Below, piece by piece: positions 48,914 through 58,591 of a stretch of 58,668 bases of DNA. The DNA is taken from assembly GCF_020103725.1 (NCBI RefSeq), contig NZ_JAHXBG010000045.1:1-58668 (forward strand), in the 5' to 3' direction. Each line of letters opens with the position of its first letter. Within the stretch, counting starts at the first letter, position 1. Source of the stretch: Hyalangium gracile (lineage in GTDB: Bacteria; Myxococcota; Myxococcia; Myxococcales; Myxococcaceae). A program made the position numbers and the translations under genes. The notes below the pieces were generated by a model. It searched no databases and was not told the origin of the DNA. It was given only the letters and a program-made list of their open reading frames with translations.

Positions 48914-50626
48914 ATGCGCAGACACCTGTTCATCGCCTTGATGGTCCTCGCCACCGGCTTCGTGGGTTGCACCTCGTCTCCCGAGGAAGAGGAGACACCG
49001 GACGGAGGCACCGGCGCGGACGCGGGTGGACAGGATGGGCCAGATGGGGGCCTCCACACGGGCCCCGGAGATGGAGGCACGGATGGCGGAGTGCCTCCCT
49101 GCGAGGCCTTCGGGCGCTTCGGGGCGCCGACGAACACGTTCACGCTGCCTGCGCCGAACAGCGGCGGCGAGCTCTACATCCCGGACGTGCAGGCGCGCTT
49201 CCCCTCGGTGGACTGGAGCACGCTGGATCGGCTCTACGTCCAGGCGGGGAACTACACGCTCATCAACCTGGGCAACCTGCCGACGCGCACGGCGGACCGG
49301 CCGCTGATCATCACCAACAAGGGCGGGCAGGTGCTGATCCGGCCTCGGGCGGGAAGCACGCAGGGCTACATCTGGTCGATGGGGGGCGGCAGGAACTGGG
49401 TCCTCACGGGCCGGTACGATCCTGTCTCGGGCACTGGCCACGAGGACTTCCCGGGCCACCGGTGCGGCGCCTACGCGACGTCGCGCAACCGCTATGGCTT
49501 CCTGAGCGATGACATATTCCTGAACGGCGGGCACATGGGCCTGGGGATCGGCGATGCCAGCCACTTCGAAGTGGAGTTCGTGGAGATCACCCGCTCGGGC
49601 TTCGCGGCGCTGCGCATCAACCGGGCTGGCAGTGGAGGAACGGTGCCGCCGCTCGAGGGCATCAAGCTGCACGATCTCTACATCCACGACACGGCCAGCG
49701 AGGGCATCTACGTCGGCTCGACGCAGGCCCCGCCGACGCCGCTTGGGGCCCAGCTGAAGGTCTACAACAACCGGTTCGTGCGCACCGGCACCGAGGCGCT
49801 CCAGGTGCAGAACCTGGGAGAGGGCGCGGAGATCCACCACAACGTCTTCGCCTTCGGCGCGATCGACTGGCGTGCGGCCTTCCAGACCTACCAGGACAAC
49901 AACTCGCAGGCGCAGGTGCGGGGCGGGGACATCCGCTTCCACCACAACGTCTTCCTGGGCGGGGCGGGCGCGCTGCTGAACTTCTTCGCCGGCCCGGAGG
50001 CAGGGGACGCGCCGCTGAACGTGCGGTTCACCGACAACTACTTCGCGGACACGCTGAGCCTGGGGCTCTACTTTGGCGGCACGTCCGGTGCGGGCTCCAG
50101 CTACCTCTGGGAGCGCAACGCGTTCCGCGGGCTCGACTTCGGCTACTCGAGCGTCTACCCGACCGCGACGGATCCGGGTGTCGTCTTCAGGCTCGCGGGC
50201 ACGATCACCTCTCCCGTCACGTTGAAGGACAACCGGTGGGAGGGCCCGCGCAAGCTCGTCCAGGGGCTCAACGGAGGGAGTGGCAGCGCGGGAGTGGTAA
50301 CCGCGACCGGCAACGTGAACGGCACCGTCCCGGTGCTGCAGTTCGTCAACACAGGGCTGCCCGCGGGAACCACCACGCGACAGCTCGAGATGTGGACGGA
50401 CCGCGCCACCCTGGCCCCGAACACTCCGGAGGTGACGTACCCGGCGGGCGCGCTGGTGATGCACGACGGGCAGCTCTACCGGGCGCGCTCCACCAACACC
50501 AACAAGGTGCCGCCGGAGAATCCAGCCCTCTGGGAGCTCCTGCCTCTGCCGGTCGATGACTTCCGCACGGAGCGCGGCAGCGAGTGGGCCCAGCGAGGGG
50601 TCGGCCTGCTGGACCCCGCGCCCTGA
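48914..50626 (+). CDS. Lipoprotein with right-handed parallel beta-helix and C-terminal CBM5/12-like module
   Basis: A 570-residue lipoprotein (signal MRRHLFIALMVLATGFVGC). An Asp/Gly-rich linker of about 45 residues follows the lipid Cys (TPDGGTGADAGGQDGPDGG). Residues about 75-480 are a beta-helix of the pectate-lyase/NosD-like type, with recurring strands such as LHDLYIHDTASEGIYVG, LKVYNNRFVRTGTEALQVQ and IRFHHNVFLGGAGALLN. The last 60 residues (GALVMHDGQLYRARSTNTNK, then W) match a CBM5/12 chitin- or cellulose-binding fold. It may bind or cut a polysaccharide at the surface. Catalytic residues cannot be assigned. Confidence 0.7.
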   Translation: MRRHLFIALMVLATGFVGCTSSPEEEETPDGGTGADAGGQDGPDGGLHTGPGDGGTDGGVPPCEAFGRFGAPTNTFTLPAPNSGGELYIPDVQARFPSVDWSTLDRLYVQAGNYTLINLGNLPTRTADRPLIITNKGGQVLIRPRAGSTQGYIWSMGGGRNWVLTGRYDPVSGTGHEDFPGHRCGAYATSRNRYGFLSDDIFLNGGHMGLGIGDASHFEVEFVEITRSGFAALRINRAGSGGTVPPLEGIKLHDLYIHDTASEGIYVGSTQAPPTPLGAQLKVYNNRFVRTGTEALQVQNLGEGAEIHHNVFAFGAIDWRAAFQTYQDNNSQAQVRGGDIRFHHNVFLGGAGALLNFFAGPEAGDAPLNVRFTDNYFADTLSLGLYFGGTSGAGSSYLWERNAFRGLDFGYSSVYPTATDPGVVFRLAGTITSPVTLKDNRWEGPRKLVQGLNGGSGSAGVVTATGNVNGTVPVLQFVNTGLPAGTTTRQLEMWTDRATLAPNTPEVTYPAGALVMHDGQLYRARSTNTNKVPPENPALWELLPLPVDDFRTERGSEWAQRGVGLLDPAP

Positions 50627-50812
50627 TCCGCGCATCCAAGGAGTGGTCCCAGGGAGAGCGGGACGCCGGGGCGGGCGGACCCGTCAGCGACGGGGGGACC
50701 CGCCCCGCAGCGAGGGACCCGCGACCTGTGTTCCCGGGCTGTGGGTCCGTGAGCTGCTCTGCCCGAGCCCGTACGGCGCCACCCGGACCGCAGGCCGAGG
50801 GTGCGAATCAGC

Positions 50813-53119
50813 TCAGACGTGGAGCTCCCGGCTGAGAGGGAGCTCGCGGTAGCGCTTCCCGGTGAGCGCGAAGATGGCGTTCGCGATGGCCGGAGCCACG
50901 GGCGGCACCCCCGGCTCGCCGATGCCTCCCGGCGGCCCGTCGCTCTGGATGATGTCGACGTGGATCTTCCGCGGCGCATCGCCGATGCGCACCAGCTTGA
51001 AGTCGCGGAAGTTCGACTGCTGCGTCACGCCGCCCTTCATCGTGATGGCGCCGTGGAAGGCGATGCTCATCCCGAAGACGACCGAGCCCTCCATCTGGGA
51101 GCGGACGCGATCCGGGTTGATGACCGTGCCGGCATCCACCACGACCCAGGCCTCGTCCACCGAGATCTTCCCGCTCTTGTTGCGCACCACCGACGCCACC
51201 ACCGCCACGTACGAGAGGAAGCTCCGGTGCGCCGCGAGCCCCAGGGCCCGGCCGTCCTTCTTCCGGTCGCTCCAGCGCGACAGCTCCGTGACGCGCTCGA
51301 CCACGCGGCGCAGGCGCCCGGCGTCCACCGGGTGCTGCTCCACGGACATGCCGTAGTTCGGCAGCTTCTCGATGCCGAGCTCCTTCAGCGTCGCCACTCG
51401 CGGCGGCCCGATCAGCTCCAGCCGCACGTCGCGAGGATCCTCCGCCCGGGCGTGGGCGAGCTCGTCGATGAACGAGTTCACCGAGAACGCGTGGAAGATG
51501 TTGTACACGGACCGCAGCCAGCCGATGCGCGTATAGGCGGTCGCATCGCAGGCCTCCGCGCGGACGTTGGGCACCGAGAGCGCGAGATCCAGCACGCCCT
51601 GCTGCAGATCTCCCGCCCCGGGCTTACCCGGCGCGCCGAAGAGCGTTCCGATCGATGGGAACGCCGTACGATGCCGCCAGGCGACGACCTTGCCCTGGGC
51701 GTCGAGACCCGCGCTCAGCCGCTGCGCGCTCACGGAGTGGTAGAAGTCGTGCTGGACGTCGTCCTCGCGCGTCCACTGCACGCGCACCGGCACGCCCACC
51801 TCCCTGGCCAGCCACGCCGCCTCCGAGACGAAGTCCGCCTTGGACTTGCGCCCGAAGCCGCCTCCCAGGAACGTGACGTGGACCTGGACCTTGTCCTCGC
51901 CGAGCCCCAGCACACGCGCCGCCTCCGTGCGCGCCGCCTGCGGGTTCTGCGTGGGGGCCCACACCTCGCAGGCGCCGTTCTCGAAGCGGGCCACCGCGAC
52001 CGGCGGCTCCATGGGCACGTGCGGCAGGTGGGGGATGTGGTAATCGGCCTCGATGACGCGCGCGGCCTTGGCCAGGGCGCTGTCGACGTCACCCACGTTG
52101 CGGACCGGAGTCCCCGGCGCCTGGATGGACGCGATCAGCGTCTGCTTGTACTGCTCGGAGTCATAGACGGCGTTCTCGCCATTCTCCCAGGTGATCTCCA
52201 GCTCGGCCCGGCCCTTCATGGCCGCCCACGTGTTCTCCGCGAGCACCGCGACGCCGCCCCAGGGCTGGAAGACGTAGGGCTTCTTCGGCACCGGGAGCTC
52301 GATGACCTTCTTCACGCCCGGGATGGCCAGCGCGCGGTTGGCGTCATACTTCGTCACGCGGCCGCCCACCACCGGCGGACGAGCGATGACCGCCGTGAGC
52401 ATGCCGGGCAGCTTCACGTCGGCGCCAAACACCGCCTTGCCCGTGACGTAGGCCGGACCGTCCAGCAGCGGCAGCGCCTGTCCCACCCGGCGCAGCTCGG
52501 ACTTCGGCCGCAGCTTGACGTCCGTGGGCTTGGGCACCGGCAGCTTGCCCGCCTCGAGCGCCAGCTCTCCGAAGGCGAGCTTGCGCTGGCTCCCCTTGTG
52601 CGTCACCACGTGGTCGGCCGCCACGCAGTCGTCCGGAGACACCTTCCACCGCTTCGCCGCGGCGGCCACCAGCATCGTGCGCACCGTGGCGCCCACGCGG
52701 CGCATGTCCTCGTAGATGCCACGCACGCTGTTGGAGCCGTCCGTGTTCTGGTCTCCGTAGGCCTTGTCGCCATCGGCCTGGACGATCTTCACCCGCGCCA
52801 TGTCCGCGCCGATCTCATCGGCGATGAGCACGGGCAGCGAGCTGCGGATGCCCTGCCCCATCTCGGAGCGGTGACAGACGATCGTCACCAGCCCGTCGGG
52901 GGCCACGTGCACGAAGACGTTCGGGTTGAGGCCGGGGGCGGACTTCTCCACTTCCGGAGAGCTCGTCTTCGGCTTGGGCGAGGCGCTGCCGGAGGGCTCG
53001 TTCGTCGCCTTCTGCGCCTCGCTGTCAGTCGAGAAGAAGCCGAGGGCCAGACCCCCGACGGAGAGGTTCAGCCCCGCGAGGAAGGACCGCCGGGCGATCA
53101 ACATGGGCCTGTCGCTCAT
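50813..53119 (-). CDS. Molybdenum hydroxylase large subunit (isoquinoline 1-oxidoreductase beta-like), Tat-exported
   Basis: A 768-residue molybdopterin-binding subunit of the IorB-type branch. The N-terminus has a Tat-like signal (LIARRSFLAGLNLSVGGLAL). CHRSEMGQGIRSSLPVLIAD and VTFLGGGFGRKSKADFV are cofactor segments typical of this branch. GGIGEPGVPPVAPAIANAIF carries the catalytic Glu. No FAD subunit is encoded, as usual for this type. Electrons go from the 2Fe-2S subunit to a cytochrome, and a diheme cytochrome gene is indeed upstream. The substrate (an N-heterocycle or aldehyde) is unknown. Last gene of the three-gene operon. Confidence 0.83.
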   Translation of the reverse strand: MSDRPMLIARRSFLAGLNLSVGGLALGFFSTDSEAQKATNEPSGSASPKPKTSSPEVEKSAPGLNPNVFVHVAPDGLVTIVCHRSEMGQGIRSSLPVLIADEIGADMARVKIVQADGDKAYGDQNTDGSNSVRGIYEDMRRVGATVRTMLVAAAAKRWKVSPDDCVAADHVVTHKGSQRKLAFGELALEAGKLPVPKPTDVKLRPKSELRRVGQALPLLDGPAYVTGKAVFGADVKLPGMLTAVIARPPVVGGRVTKYDANRALAIPGVKKVIELPVPKKPYVFQPWGGVAVLAENTWAAMKGRAELEITWENGENAVYDSEQYKQTLIASIQAPGTPVRNVGDVDSALAKAARVIEADYHIPHLPHVPMEPPVAVARFENGACEVWAPTQNPQAARTEAARVLGLGEDKVQVHVTFLGGGFGRKSKADFVSEAAWLAREVGVPVRVQWTREDDVQHDFYHSVSAQRLSAGLDAQGKVVAWRHRTAFPSIGTLFGAPGKPGAGDLQQGVLDLALSVPNVRAEACDATAYTRIGWLRSVYNIFHAFSVNSFIDELAHARAEDPRDVRLELIGPPRVATLKELGIEKLPNYGMSVEQHPVDAGRLRRVVERVTELSRWSDRKKDGRALGLAAHRSFLSYVAVVASVVRNKSGKISVDEAWVVVDAGTVINPDRVRSQMEGSVVFGMSIAFHGAITMKGGVTQQSNFRDFKLVRIGDAPRKIHVDIIQSDGPPGGIGEPGVPPVAPAIANAIFALTGKRYRELPLSRELHV

Positions 53120-53126
53120 CGCGTCC

Positions 53127-53591
53127 TCATCCCCCCTCGGGCAGCCCGGCGGCCTTCTTCACGGCCGCGCGGATGCGCGTGTACGTGCCGCAACGGCACA
53201 GGTTGCCCGCCAGGGACTGATCGATCTCGGCATCCGTGGGCTGGGGCTTGTTCTTCAGCAGCGCCGCCGCCGTCATGATCTGCCCCACCTGGCAGAAGCC
53301 ACACTGCGGCACGCCCATGTCCACCCAGGCGCGCTGCAGCGGGTGGTTGCCGTCCGGCGACAGCCCCTCGATGGTCGTCACCGACTTACCCTCCGCGCGG
53401 CGGATGGGCGTCACGCACGCGCGCACCACGCTGCCATCCACGTGCACGGTGCACGCACCGCACAGCGCCTGGCCGCAGCCGTACTTCGTGCCCGTCAGGC
53501 CCAGCACATCGCGCAGCGCCCAGAGCAGCGGCATTTCCGGATCGACATCGAGCTCCTGCTCGACGCCATTGATGCGAACTCGAATGCTCAC
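53127..53591 (-). CDS. Molybdenum hydroxylase 2Fe-2S subunit (IorA-like)
   Basis: A 154-residue subunit from a GTG with GGAGG upstream. The first cluster is [17 protein letters not shown] with a later Cys, the second CGFCQVGQ and CRCGTY. It lacks its own signal peptide, unlike the 2Fe-2S protein of the operon at 28282, so it likely rides with its Tat-tagged large subunit. It overlaps the cytochrome stop (GTGA) and ends 7 nt before the large subunit start. Confidence 0.87.
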   Translation of the reverse strand: MSIRVRINGVEQELDVDPEMPLLWALRDVLGLTGTKYGCGQALCGACTVHVDGSVVRACVTPIRRAEGKSVTTIEGLSPDGNHPLQRAWVDMGVPQCGFCQVGQIMTAAALLKNKPQPTDAEIDQSLAGNLCRCGTYTRIRAAVKKAAGLPEGG

Positions 53592-54283
53592 GGCCGTGCC
53601 TCCTCGCTCGGGCACTCCGCGCCCGTCTCCACCCATGCGGCGACAATCGCCCCGAAGCGTTCCTGCGTCCCAGGAGCCGGCTCACGCCCCGCGCCCGGCC
53701 TCCAGCCCCAGCCCACCAGCTCGTCGTGCGCGTTGTGCTCGACGATCTGCGCCAGCGTCTTGCCGCCGTTGCGGGACTTGTCCTTCATCTGCTCGCACAC
53801 CGCGCGCGGCGTGCGCCCCACCCAGGCCATCTCCCGGGGGGCCAGGTGCCAGTTGGGCGCGCCGGGCACCCGCGCCAGCTCCACGTTCCGATCCTGGTGG
53901 CAGCTGGTGCACTCCATGCCGACGACGCCCTTGTCCTGCGGGCCGCGCGTCACGGGCGGATAGTGCGGCTTCCAGTCGGCGCCAGCGCCCTGATACGGCG
54001 AGTCACCGTCCGGGTGGCAGTTCGCGCACCGCGGGTGGAGCAGCACCCGGCTGGCCTCCAGGAAGAGCGCCTTCGAGCGCTCGGAGGGGTCCGCGATGAC
54101 CGCGAACGCCTCCGGCGAGCGGAGCTCGTTCGGAGCGACGGGGGAGAGAACATCGGAGAGACGCCCGATCGGCTCGGACGGACGCCGACTGCAGCTCACC
54201 GCCGCCACCAGGACGACGACTGACGTCCCGAGGAGAAGCGACGGTCTCATCCGAGAGAAGGACCACCGGTTCGTTTTCGACAT
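53588..54283 (-). CDS. Diheme c-type cytochrome lipoprotein of the hydroxylase operon
   Basis: A 231-residue protein. The signal region ends in AAVSC, a lipobox-like site. Two heme motifs are present: CANCH (about residue 97) and CTSCH (about 135). The rest matches cytochrome c-like proteins found next to IorAB-type enzymes ([36 protein letters not shown]). It should accept electrons from the 2Fe-2S subunit and pass them to the respiratory chain. Starts at 54283 or 54250 are both possible; neither has a strong ribosome binding site. First gene of the operon. Confidence 0.75.
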   Translation of the reverse strand: MSKTNRWSFSRMRPSLLLGTSVVVLVAAVSCSRRPSEPIGRLSDVLSPVAPNELRSPEAFAVIADPSERSKALFLEASRVLLHPRCANCHPDGDSPYQGAGADWKPHYPPVTRGPQDKGVVGMECTSCHQDRNVELARVPGAPNWHLAPREMAWVGRTPRAVCEQMKDKSRNGGKTLAQIVEHNAHDELVGWGWRPGAGREPAPGTQERFGAIVAAWVETGAECPSEEARP

Positions 54284-54448
54284 CCGTGGTTTGCCGTCCC
54301 GAGAAGGTGTGGCGGAGGAGATTACGAGCCGGGTTCCCCAAGTCAACGCCCAATGGCCCTCGCGCCGCCGCGGGGCTCGCGGCTGTTCAGGAAGAACCAC
54401 GCCGCCGGGACTGGACCGTGACACGCACGCCGGGCTACGAGCGCTCGC

Positions 54449-54913
54449 GTGGAAAATCCCAGGCTGCACTGGCAATGGAAACGGTTCGAGGAGCTGACGC
54501 TCGAGGAGCTCTACCGGCTGCTCGCGCTGCGCCAGCAGGTCTTCGTGGTGGAGCAGACGTCCATCTACCAGGACGCGGACGGATATGACCGCGGCAGCCA
54601 TCACCTGCTCGGCACCGTCCCCGGTGGACAGGAGCCCGTCCTCGCGGCCTATCTCCGCGTGCTGCCTCCGGGCTTGAAGTACCCGGAGGCCAGCTTGGGC
54701 CGAGTGGTCACCGCCCCCGGCATGCGCCGCTACGGATACGGCAAGCTCCTGGTGGAGAAGGCCCTGGCCTTCATCGACACGAGCTTCCCGGGAGCGCCCG
54801 TCCGTATCGGCGCCCAGCACTACCTGCGGCGGTTCTACGAGGGGTTCGGCTTCCGAACCATCAGCGACGTGTACGACGAGGACGGGATACCCCACATCGA
54901 CATGCTCCGCTGA
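54449..54913 (+). CDS. elaA: GNAT family acetyltransferase, ElaA-like
   Basis: A 154-residue protein starting at GTG. LTLEELYRLLALRQQVFVVE followed by QTSIYQDADGYD is the ElaA N-terminal signature. LAAYLRVLPP, GRVVTAPGMRRYGYGKLLVE (acetyl-CoA loop) and YEGFGFRTISDVYDEDGIPH complete the fold. Length agrees with the family. The substrate is unknown. It lies divergently from the cytochrome gene. Confidence 0.88.
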   Translation: MENPRLHWQWKRFEELTLEELYRLLALRQQVFVVEQTSIYQDADGYDRGSHHLLGTVPGGQEPVLAAYLRVLPPGLKYPEASLGRVVTAPGMRRYGYGKLLVEKALAFIDTSFPGAPVRIGAQHYLRRFYEGFGFRTISDVYDEDGIPHIDMLR

Positions 54914-54962
54914 GCCCGAGGGCCATGCACAACTGCCGGGCACGGCCCTCGGCGCCGCGCGC

Positions 54963-57218
54963 TCAGCGATCCGCGTGGCACCAGCCCCCGCCAATCAGGC
55001 GGCAGGGCAGTGGCACGCGCGTGGGCACCAGGTGGTAGGGCGACACTCCAGCTCCAAGGACACCGGACCAGTTGTTGCCCCAGCCCACCAGACTGCCATC
55101 CGTCCGCAGCGCGTGGACATGAAGCCCACTGGCGGCGAGGGACGCCACCCCCGTCAACCCGGGCACCTGCGAGCCCCCGGGAGGAACGGCCAGCTCCGAC
55201 ATGAAGCCACGCTCGCCATGGAGGTTGCTGCCCACGTTCCAGACCGTTCCGTCCACGCGGAGCACCTGGACGGTGTTCCTGCTCCGAGCCACGCCCACCG
55301 CGTCCGAGAAGCCCACCACTTGCTGAGGCGGCGTCTCCTGTCCCGGGAGGCGGAGGGTCCACTGCCACACGGTGCCATCGGCAAGCAGGGCCACGAGGTC
55401 CGTGGACCTCAAGGCCACCGCCGTGACGTTCGCCAGCCCCTCCACCCGGGCCGGGGCGCGCGGCTGCCCGTCCCAGGCGCTGGAGTGGCCGCCCCAGCGC
55501 CATACGCTGCCGTCACTGCGCAGGGCCACCGAGAGGCCCCCGCTGGCATGAATGGCCACCACCCCTTCGAGCCCCTGCACCTGCACCGGCGTGGAGCGCA
55601 CCTGGGTCGACACATCCCCCAGCTGCCCATAGCTGTTGGCCCCCCAGGCCCACACCGTCCCGTCCGCACGCAACGCCAGCGAGTGGGCGCTACCCGCGGC
55701 CACGGCCACCGCATTCGACAACCCCACCACACCCCCTGGGGTAGCCCGGTCCTGCGCCGTTCCATCGCCCAGCTGGCCGCGCCCGTTCTGCCCCCAGGCC
55801 CAGACCGTCCCGTCCGCGCGCAACACCAGCGAGTGCTGGTCACCGGCAGCGCTCTTCACTGCGCCTTGCAGGCCCTGCACTCGCACCGGCGCAGGCTGGT
55901 GACTTCCTCCGAGCGGATCCGCCCCCCACGTCCACACCGAGCCGTCCGCCCGGACGGCCACCAGGTGTGCCTGCCCAGCCGCCGCCGCACGCACGTCCCT
56001 CAACCCCACCACCGGTGTGGGCGACATCCGACGATCCGTGCCGGTGCCGACCTCTCCCTCGGCGTTGGTGCCCCACGCCATCAAGGAACCATCCCGCCGC
56101 AGCGCCATCGAGTGGTTCATGCCCGCGCCCACCGCCACCACGCCGCGCAGTTCCGGCACCTGCCGGGGAGCGGTTCCCCGGTCCAGCGTCCCGTCCCCGA
56201 GCAGCCCGCCACTCGTGAGGCCCCACGTCCACACCGTCCCGTCCGCGCGCAGCGCCAGCACATGGTTCGGTCCCGCCGCCAGGGAGACCATGCCCGTCAG
56301 CCCGGGCACCTGCACCGGCGCGAACACCCTGTCACTCTCCAGCGCCGTACCGACCTGGCCCAGGGAGTTCTGCCCCCAGGCCCAGACCGAGCCATCCGCG
56401 CGCAGGGCATACGAAGTCTCCCCACGCGACTCGATGGCCACCACTCCCGTCAGTCCCGGCACCTGGATGGGCTGGAGCCGCGTGTCCTGCGTCCCATCGC
56501 CCAGCTGGCCCAGCAAGCCCTCGCCCCAGGCCCAGACCGTCCCGTCCGAGCGCAACGCCATCGAGTGGAACAAGCCCGCGGTCACCGCGACGACTCCCGT
56601 CAGTCCCTGGACCTGGACCGGGAGCGTCCGATCGACCGTCGTCCCATCACCGAGCTGTCCCGCGTAGTTCGAGCCCCACGTCCACACCGTCCCATCCGCG
56701 CGCGCCGCGACCGAGTGCGCGCACCCTGCTGCCACGGACACCGCCCCCGTCAGACTCGCCACCGTCACCCTCCCCGTCCGCGGCAGAGTCGTCCCATCTC
56801 CCAGCTGGCCCCACAGGTTGCCGCCCCAGGATTGCACCGTGCCGTCCTCGCTCAAGGCCAGCGAGTGGAACAGCGCGACGCAGCCGGACATGGAGACGGA
56901 GACGGCCTTCTTCATCCCCTGCACACGCTCAGGCGTGGGACTCACGACCTTACGCTCGGCCCACACCTCGAAATCCTCGCCCGCGCTGCTCCCCCACTGC
57001 CACAGGGAGCCGTCCTCCGCTACCGCCAGCGAGTAGCCTCCATTACCTGCCAGCACACGACGGGTCGACCTGCGCCGCTGGCTGTCCTGCGAGGCGCTCT
57101 CCGTGGGCGCCTCGGGCTCGCGGGGAGACTCGGCGCCGGCATTCACACTCCAGAGCAGGACGGCGAGTACGCCCGTCGTCCATTTCATCCGCGTTGCATA
57201 CCTGGGTGTCGCTGTCAT
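54963..57218 (-). CDS. Exported RCC1-repeat protein, 14 repeats
   Basis: A 751-residue protein with a signal peptide (MKWTTGVLAVLLWSVNAGAE region). Starts at 57218, preceded by GAGG, and 57188 are both possible. About 14 RCC1-type repeats of 48-52 residues follow, with the pattern 'vaaG..HslalraDGtVWaWGxNxxGQLGDGt': for example VWTWGSNYAGQLGDGTTVDR and VWAWGQNGRGQLGDGTAQDR. Two seven-bladed propellers would fit. The DNA of the repeats is also alike, so recombination may change their number. The family is common in myxobacteria; the role is unknown, possibly surface binding. Confidence 0.85.
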   Translation of the reverse strand: MTATPRYATRMKWTTGVLAVLLWSVNAGAESPREPEAPTESASQDSQRRRSTRRVLAGNGGYSLAVAEDGSLWQWGSSAGEDFEVWAERKVVSPTPERVQGMKKAVSVSMSGCVALFHSLALSEDGTVQSWGGNLWGQLGDGTTLPRTGRVTVASLTGAVSVAAGCAHSVAARADGTVWTWGSNYAGQLGDGTTVDRTLPVQVQGLTGVVAVTAGLFHSMALRSDGTVWAWGEGLLGQLGDGTQDTRLQPIQVPGLTGVVAIESRGETSYALRADGSVWAWGQNSLGQVGTALESDRVFAPVQVPGLTGMVSLAAGPNHVLALRADGTVWTWGLTSGGLLGDGTLDRGTAPRQVPELRGVVAVGAGMNHSMALRRDGSLMAWGTNAEGEVGTGTDRRMSPTPVVGLRDVRAAAAGQAHLVAVRADGSVWTWGADPLGGSHQPAPVRVQGLQGAVKSAAGDQHSLVLRADGTVWAWGQNGRGQLGDGTAQDRATPGGVVGLSNAVAVAAGSAHSLALRADGTVWAWGANSYGQLGDVSTQVRSTPVQVQGLEGVVAIHASGGLSVALRSDGSVWRWGGHSSAWDGQPRAPARVEGLANVTAVALRSTDLVALLADGTVWQWTLRLPGQETPPQQVVGFSDAVGVARSRNTVQVLRVDGTVWNVGSNLHGERGFMSELAVPPGGSQVPGLTGVASLAASGLHVHALRTDGSLVGWGNNWSGVLGAGVSPYHLVPTRVPLPCRLIGGGWCHADR

Positions 57219-57549
57219 GGGACCTCGTGGGTAGAGAGAGGACTGCACAGCCACGGATGACCCCGAGACGTTGGCCTTCGGGGAGCTGCCCTCATCCGTG
57301 GCATCGAGTCACAGAGCACCCGGTGTGCCACCTGCGCCTGATCGCGGAGGTCCGCGAGATTCCATGCCTGGCGCCCCGCGCATCGGAGCGAAGTGACATT
57401 TTTTGTGCCCGAGGTGACGCAAATGCGCGGGCGCCGGAGGCGAGCGGGAGCCAGGCTCGACGCTCTACCGAGGGTTGGGACATACTCCGCGGCGCGGAGC
57501 GGGCGTGCGCGTCCCTCCCTTCTCCCCTTGTCCCACATCCGAGAAAGTC
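57219..57549. other. Intergenic, no gene recognised
   Basis: A 331-nt divergent region between the RCC1 gene and the esterase-like lipoprotein gene. Short frames exist but none looks coding. An AT patch near 57396-57405 (ATTTTTTGTG) may lie in the promoter of the rightward gene. Confidence 0.4.
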
Positions 57550-58482
57550 ATGCGCCGCTTCCTGTGGACAGCCCTCCTCGTCCTGTGTGCCTCCGCCTGT
57601 TCCGAGGATCCCAAGCCGCCCCCCACCGACATGCCTGATGCGGGCGAGCTGCCCGATGGCGGACTGCCCGATGGCGGACTGCCGGACGCGGGGACGGATG
57701 GAGGAACCACCCCGACCAGCTCCCACGGCTCGGGCAAGGTGCCCTGCGAGAGCACGGGCACGGTGGCCAACGCCACCACGACGTACACCTACTGTGTCAC
57801 GACCGTCGCCGGCTCCCAGCTCAAGATCATCGAGCCTCAGGACACCACGCCCGGCCAGCCGCTGCGGCTGGCCATCTACCTGCACGGTGACGGAGCGCGC
57901 ACGCACGATAACAACACCGCCCCGCGCATCCAGGCACCATGGACCTTCACCCACCGCACGCTCTACGTCTCGGCGCGAGCGCCCAACAAGTGCGCGTGGT
58001 GGACCAAGCCGACAATCACCACCTGCGTCGACGACTCGGGCCCCGAGGCGAGGGACCTCGAGGGCCTGAACGCCGAGGTATTCGTGCAGGTGCTCAACGC
58101 CCTGCGCGGGGGCTGGGATCTGCTCGATGAGCCCATCCTCTTCGGAGGCTCCTCGGGCGGCGCGGTCTTCCTCACGGCGAGCTTCCTGCCGAAGTACGGC
58201 CACCAGTACCGTGGCGTCTACGCCCTCGGCTGCGGCGGCGAGGCGTCGTGGTCGGGCAAGCTCGACTGGGACAGCACCCAGCCCGCGCTGCGTGGGCCGA
58301 CGAAGCTCGTCTACACGTACGGCGATCTGGACCCGTACCTCGCCGACATCCAGGGCAGCGTCTCCTTCTTCGGCGCGCGTTTCTTCCCCGTCGAAGAGAC
58401 GATCGTGCCCAACGCGGCCCACTGCCAGTTCGACCACGTCGGCCGCGTGACCGAGGTCTGGGGACAGGCCACGGGCAACTAA
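57550..58482 (+). CDS. Lipoprotein with alpha/beta-hydrolase (esterase-like) fold
   Basis: A 310-residue lipoprotein (signal MRRFLWTALLVLCASAC). A linker with tandem DGGLPDGGLPDAGTDGG follows. The hydrolase domain has LRLAIYLHGDG (oxyanion region), LFGGSSGGAVFL (nucleophile Ser in GxSxG), TYGDLDPY (possible Asp) and PNAAHCQFDH (His). The order Ser-Asp-His fits PHB-depolymerase/esterase-like proteins. The substrate is unknown; it probably acts at the outer surface. Confidence 0.75.
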   Translation: MRRFLWTALLVLCASACSEDPKPPPTDMPDAGELPDGGLPDGGLPDAGTDGGTTPTSSHGSGKVPCESTGTVANATTTYTYCVTTVAGSQLKIIEPQDTTPGQPLRLAIYLHGDGARTHDNNTAPRIQAPWTFTHRTLYVSARAPNKCAWWTKPTITTCVDDSGPEARDLEGLNAEVFVQVLNALRGGWDLLDEPILFGGSSGGAVFLTASFLPKYGHQYRGVYALGCGGEASWSGKLDWDSTQPALRGPTKLVYTYGDLDPYLADIQGSVSFFGARFFPVEETIVPNAAHCQFDHVGRVTEVWGQATGN

Positions 58483-58576
58483 GCAGGTCCGAAGAAGCTC
58501 CTGCACACAAGAGAGCGGCGCCTGCCCCAGGGGAACGGACTGACCAGGGAGACCCCCTGGGAGCGAACCGGTCCCC

Positions 58577-58591
58577 AACTGGTATGACAAG
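58577..58591 (+). repeat. Interspersed palindromic repeat, copy 3, left half only
   Basis: AACTGGTATGACAAG matches the left arm and spacer of the repeats at 10173 and 14644. The right arm is missing because a different sequence begins at 58592. The stretch before it (58483-58576) has no gene. Confidence 0.65.

Noticed and set aside
54963-57218. CRISPR or tandem-repeat array
   Set aside because: The periodic DNA similarity of about 150 nt is explained by the RCC1 protein repeats; there are no short identical repeats with unique spacers. No CRISPR array was seen anywhere in the window.
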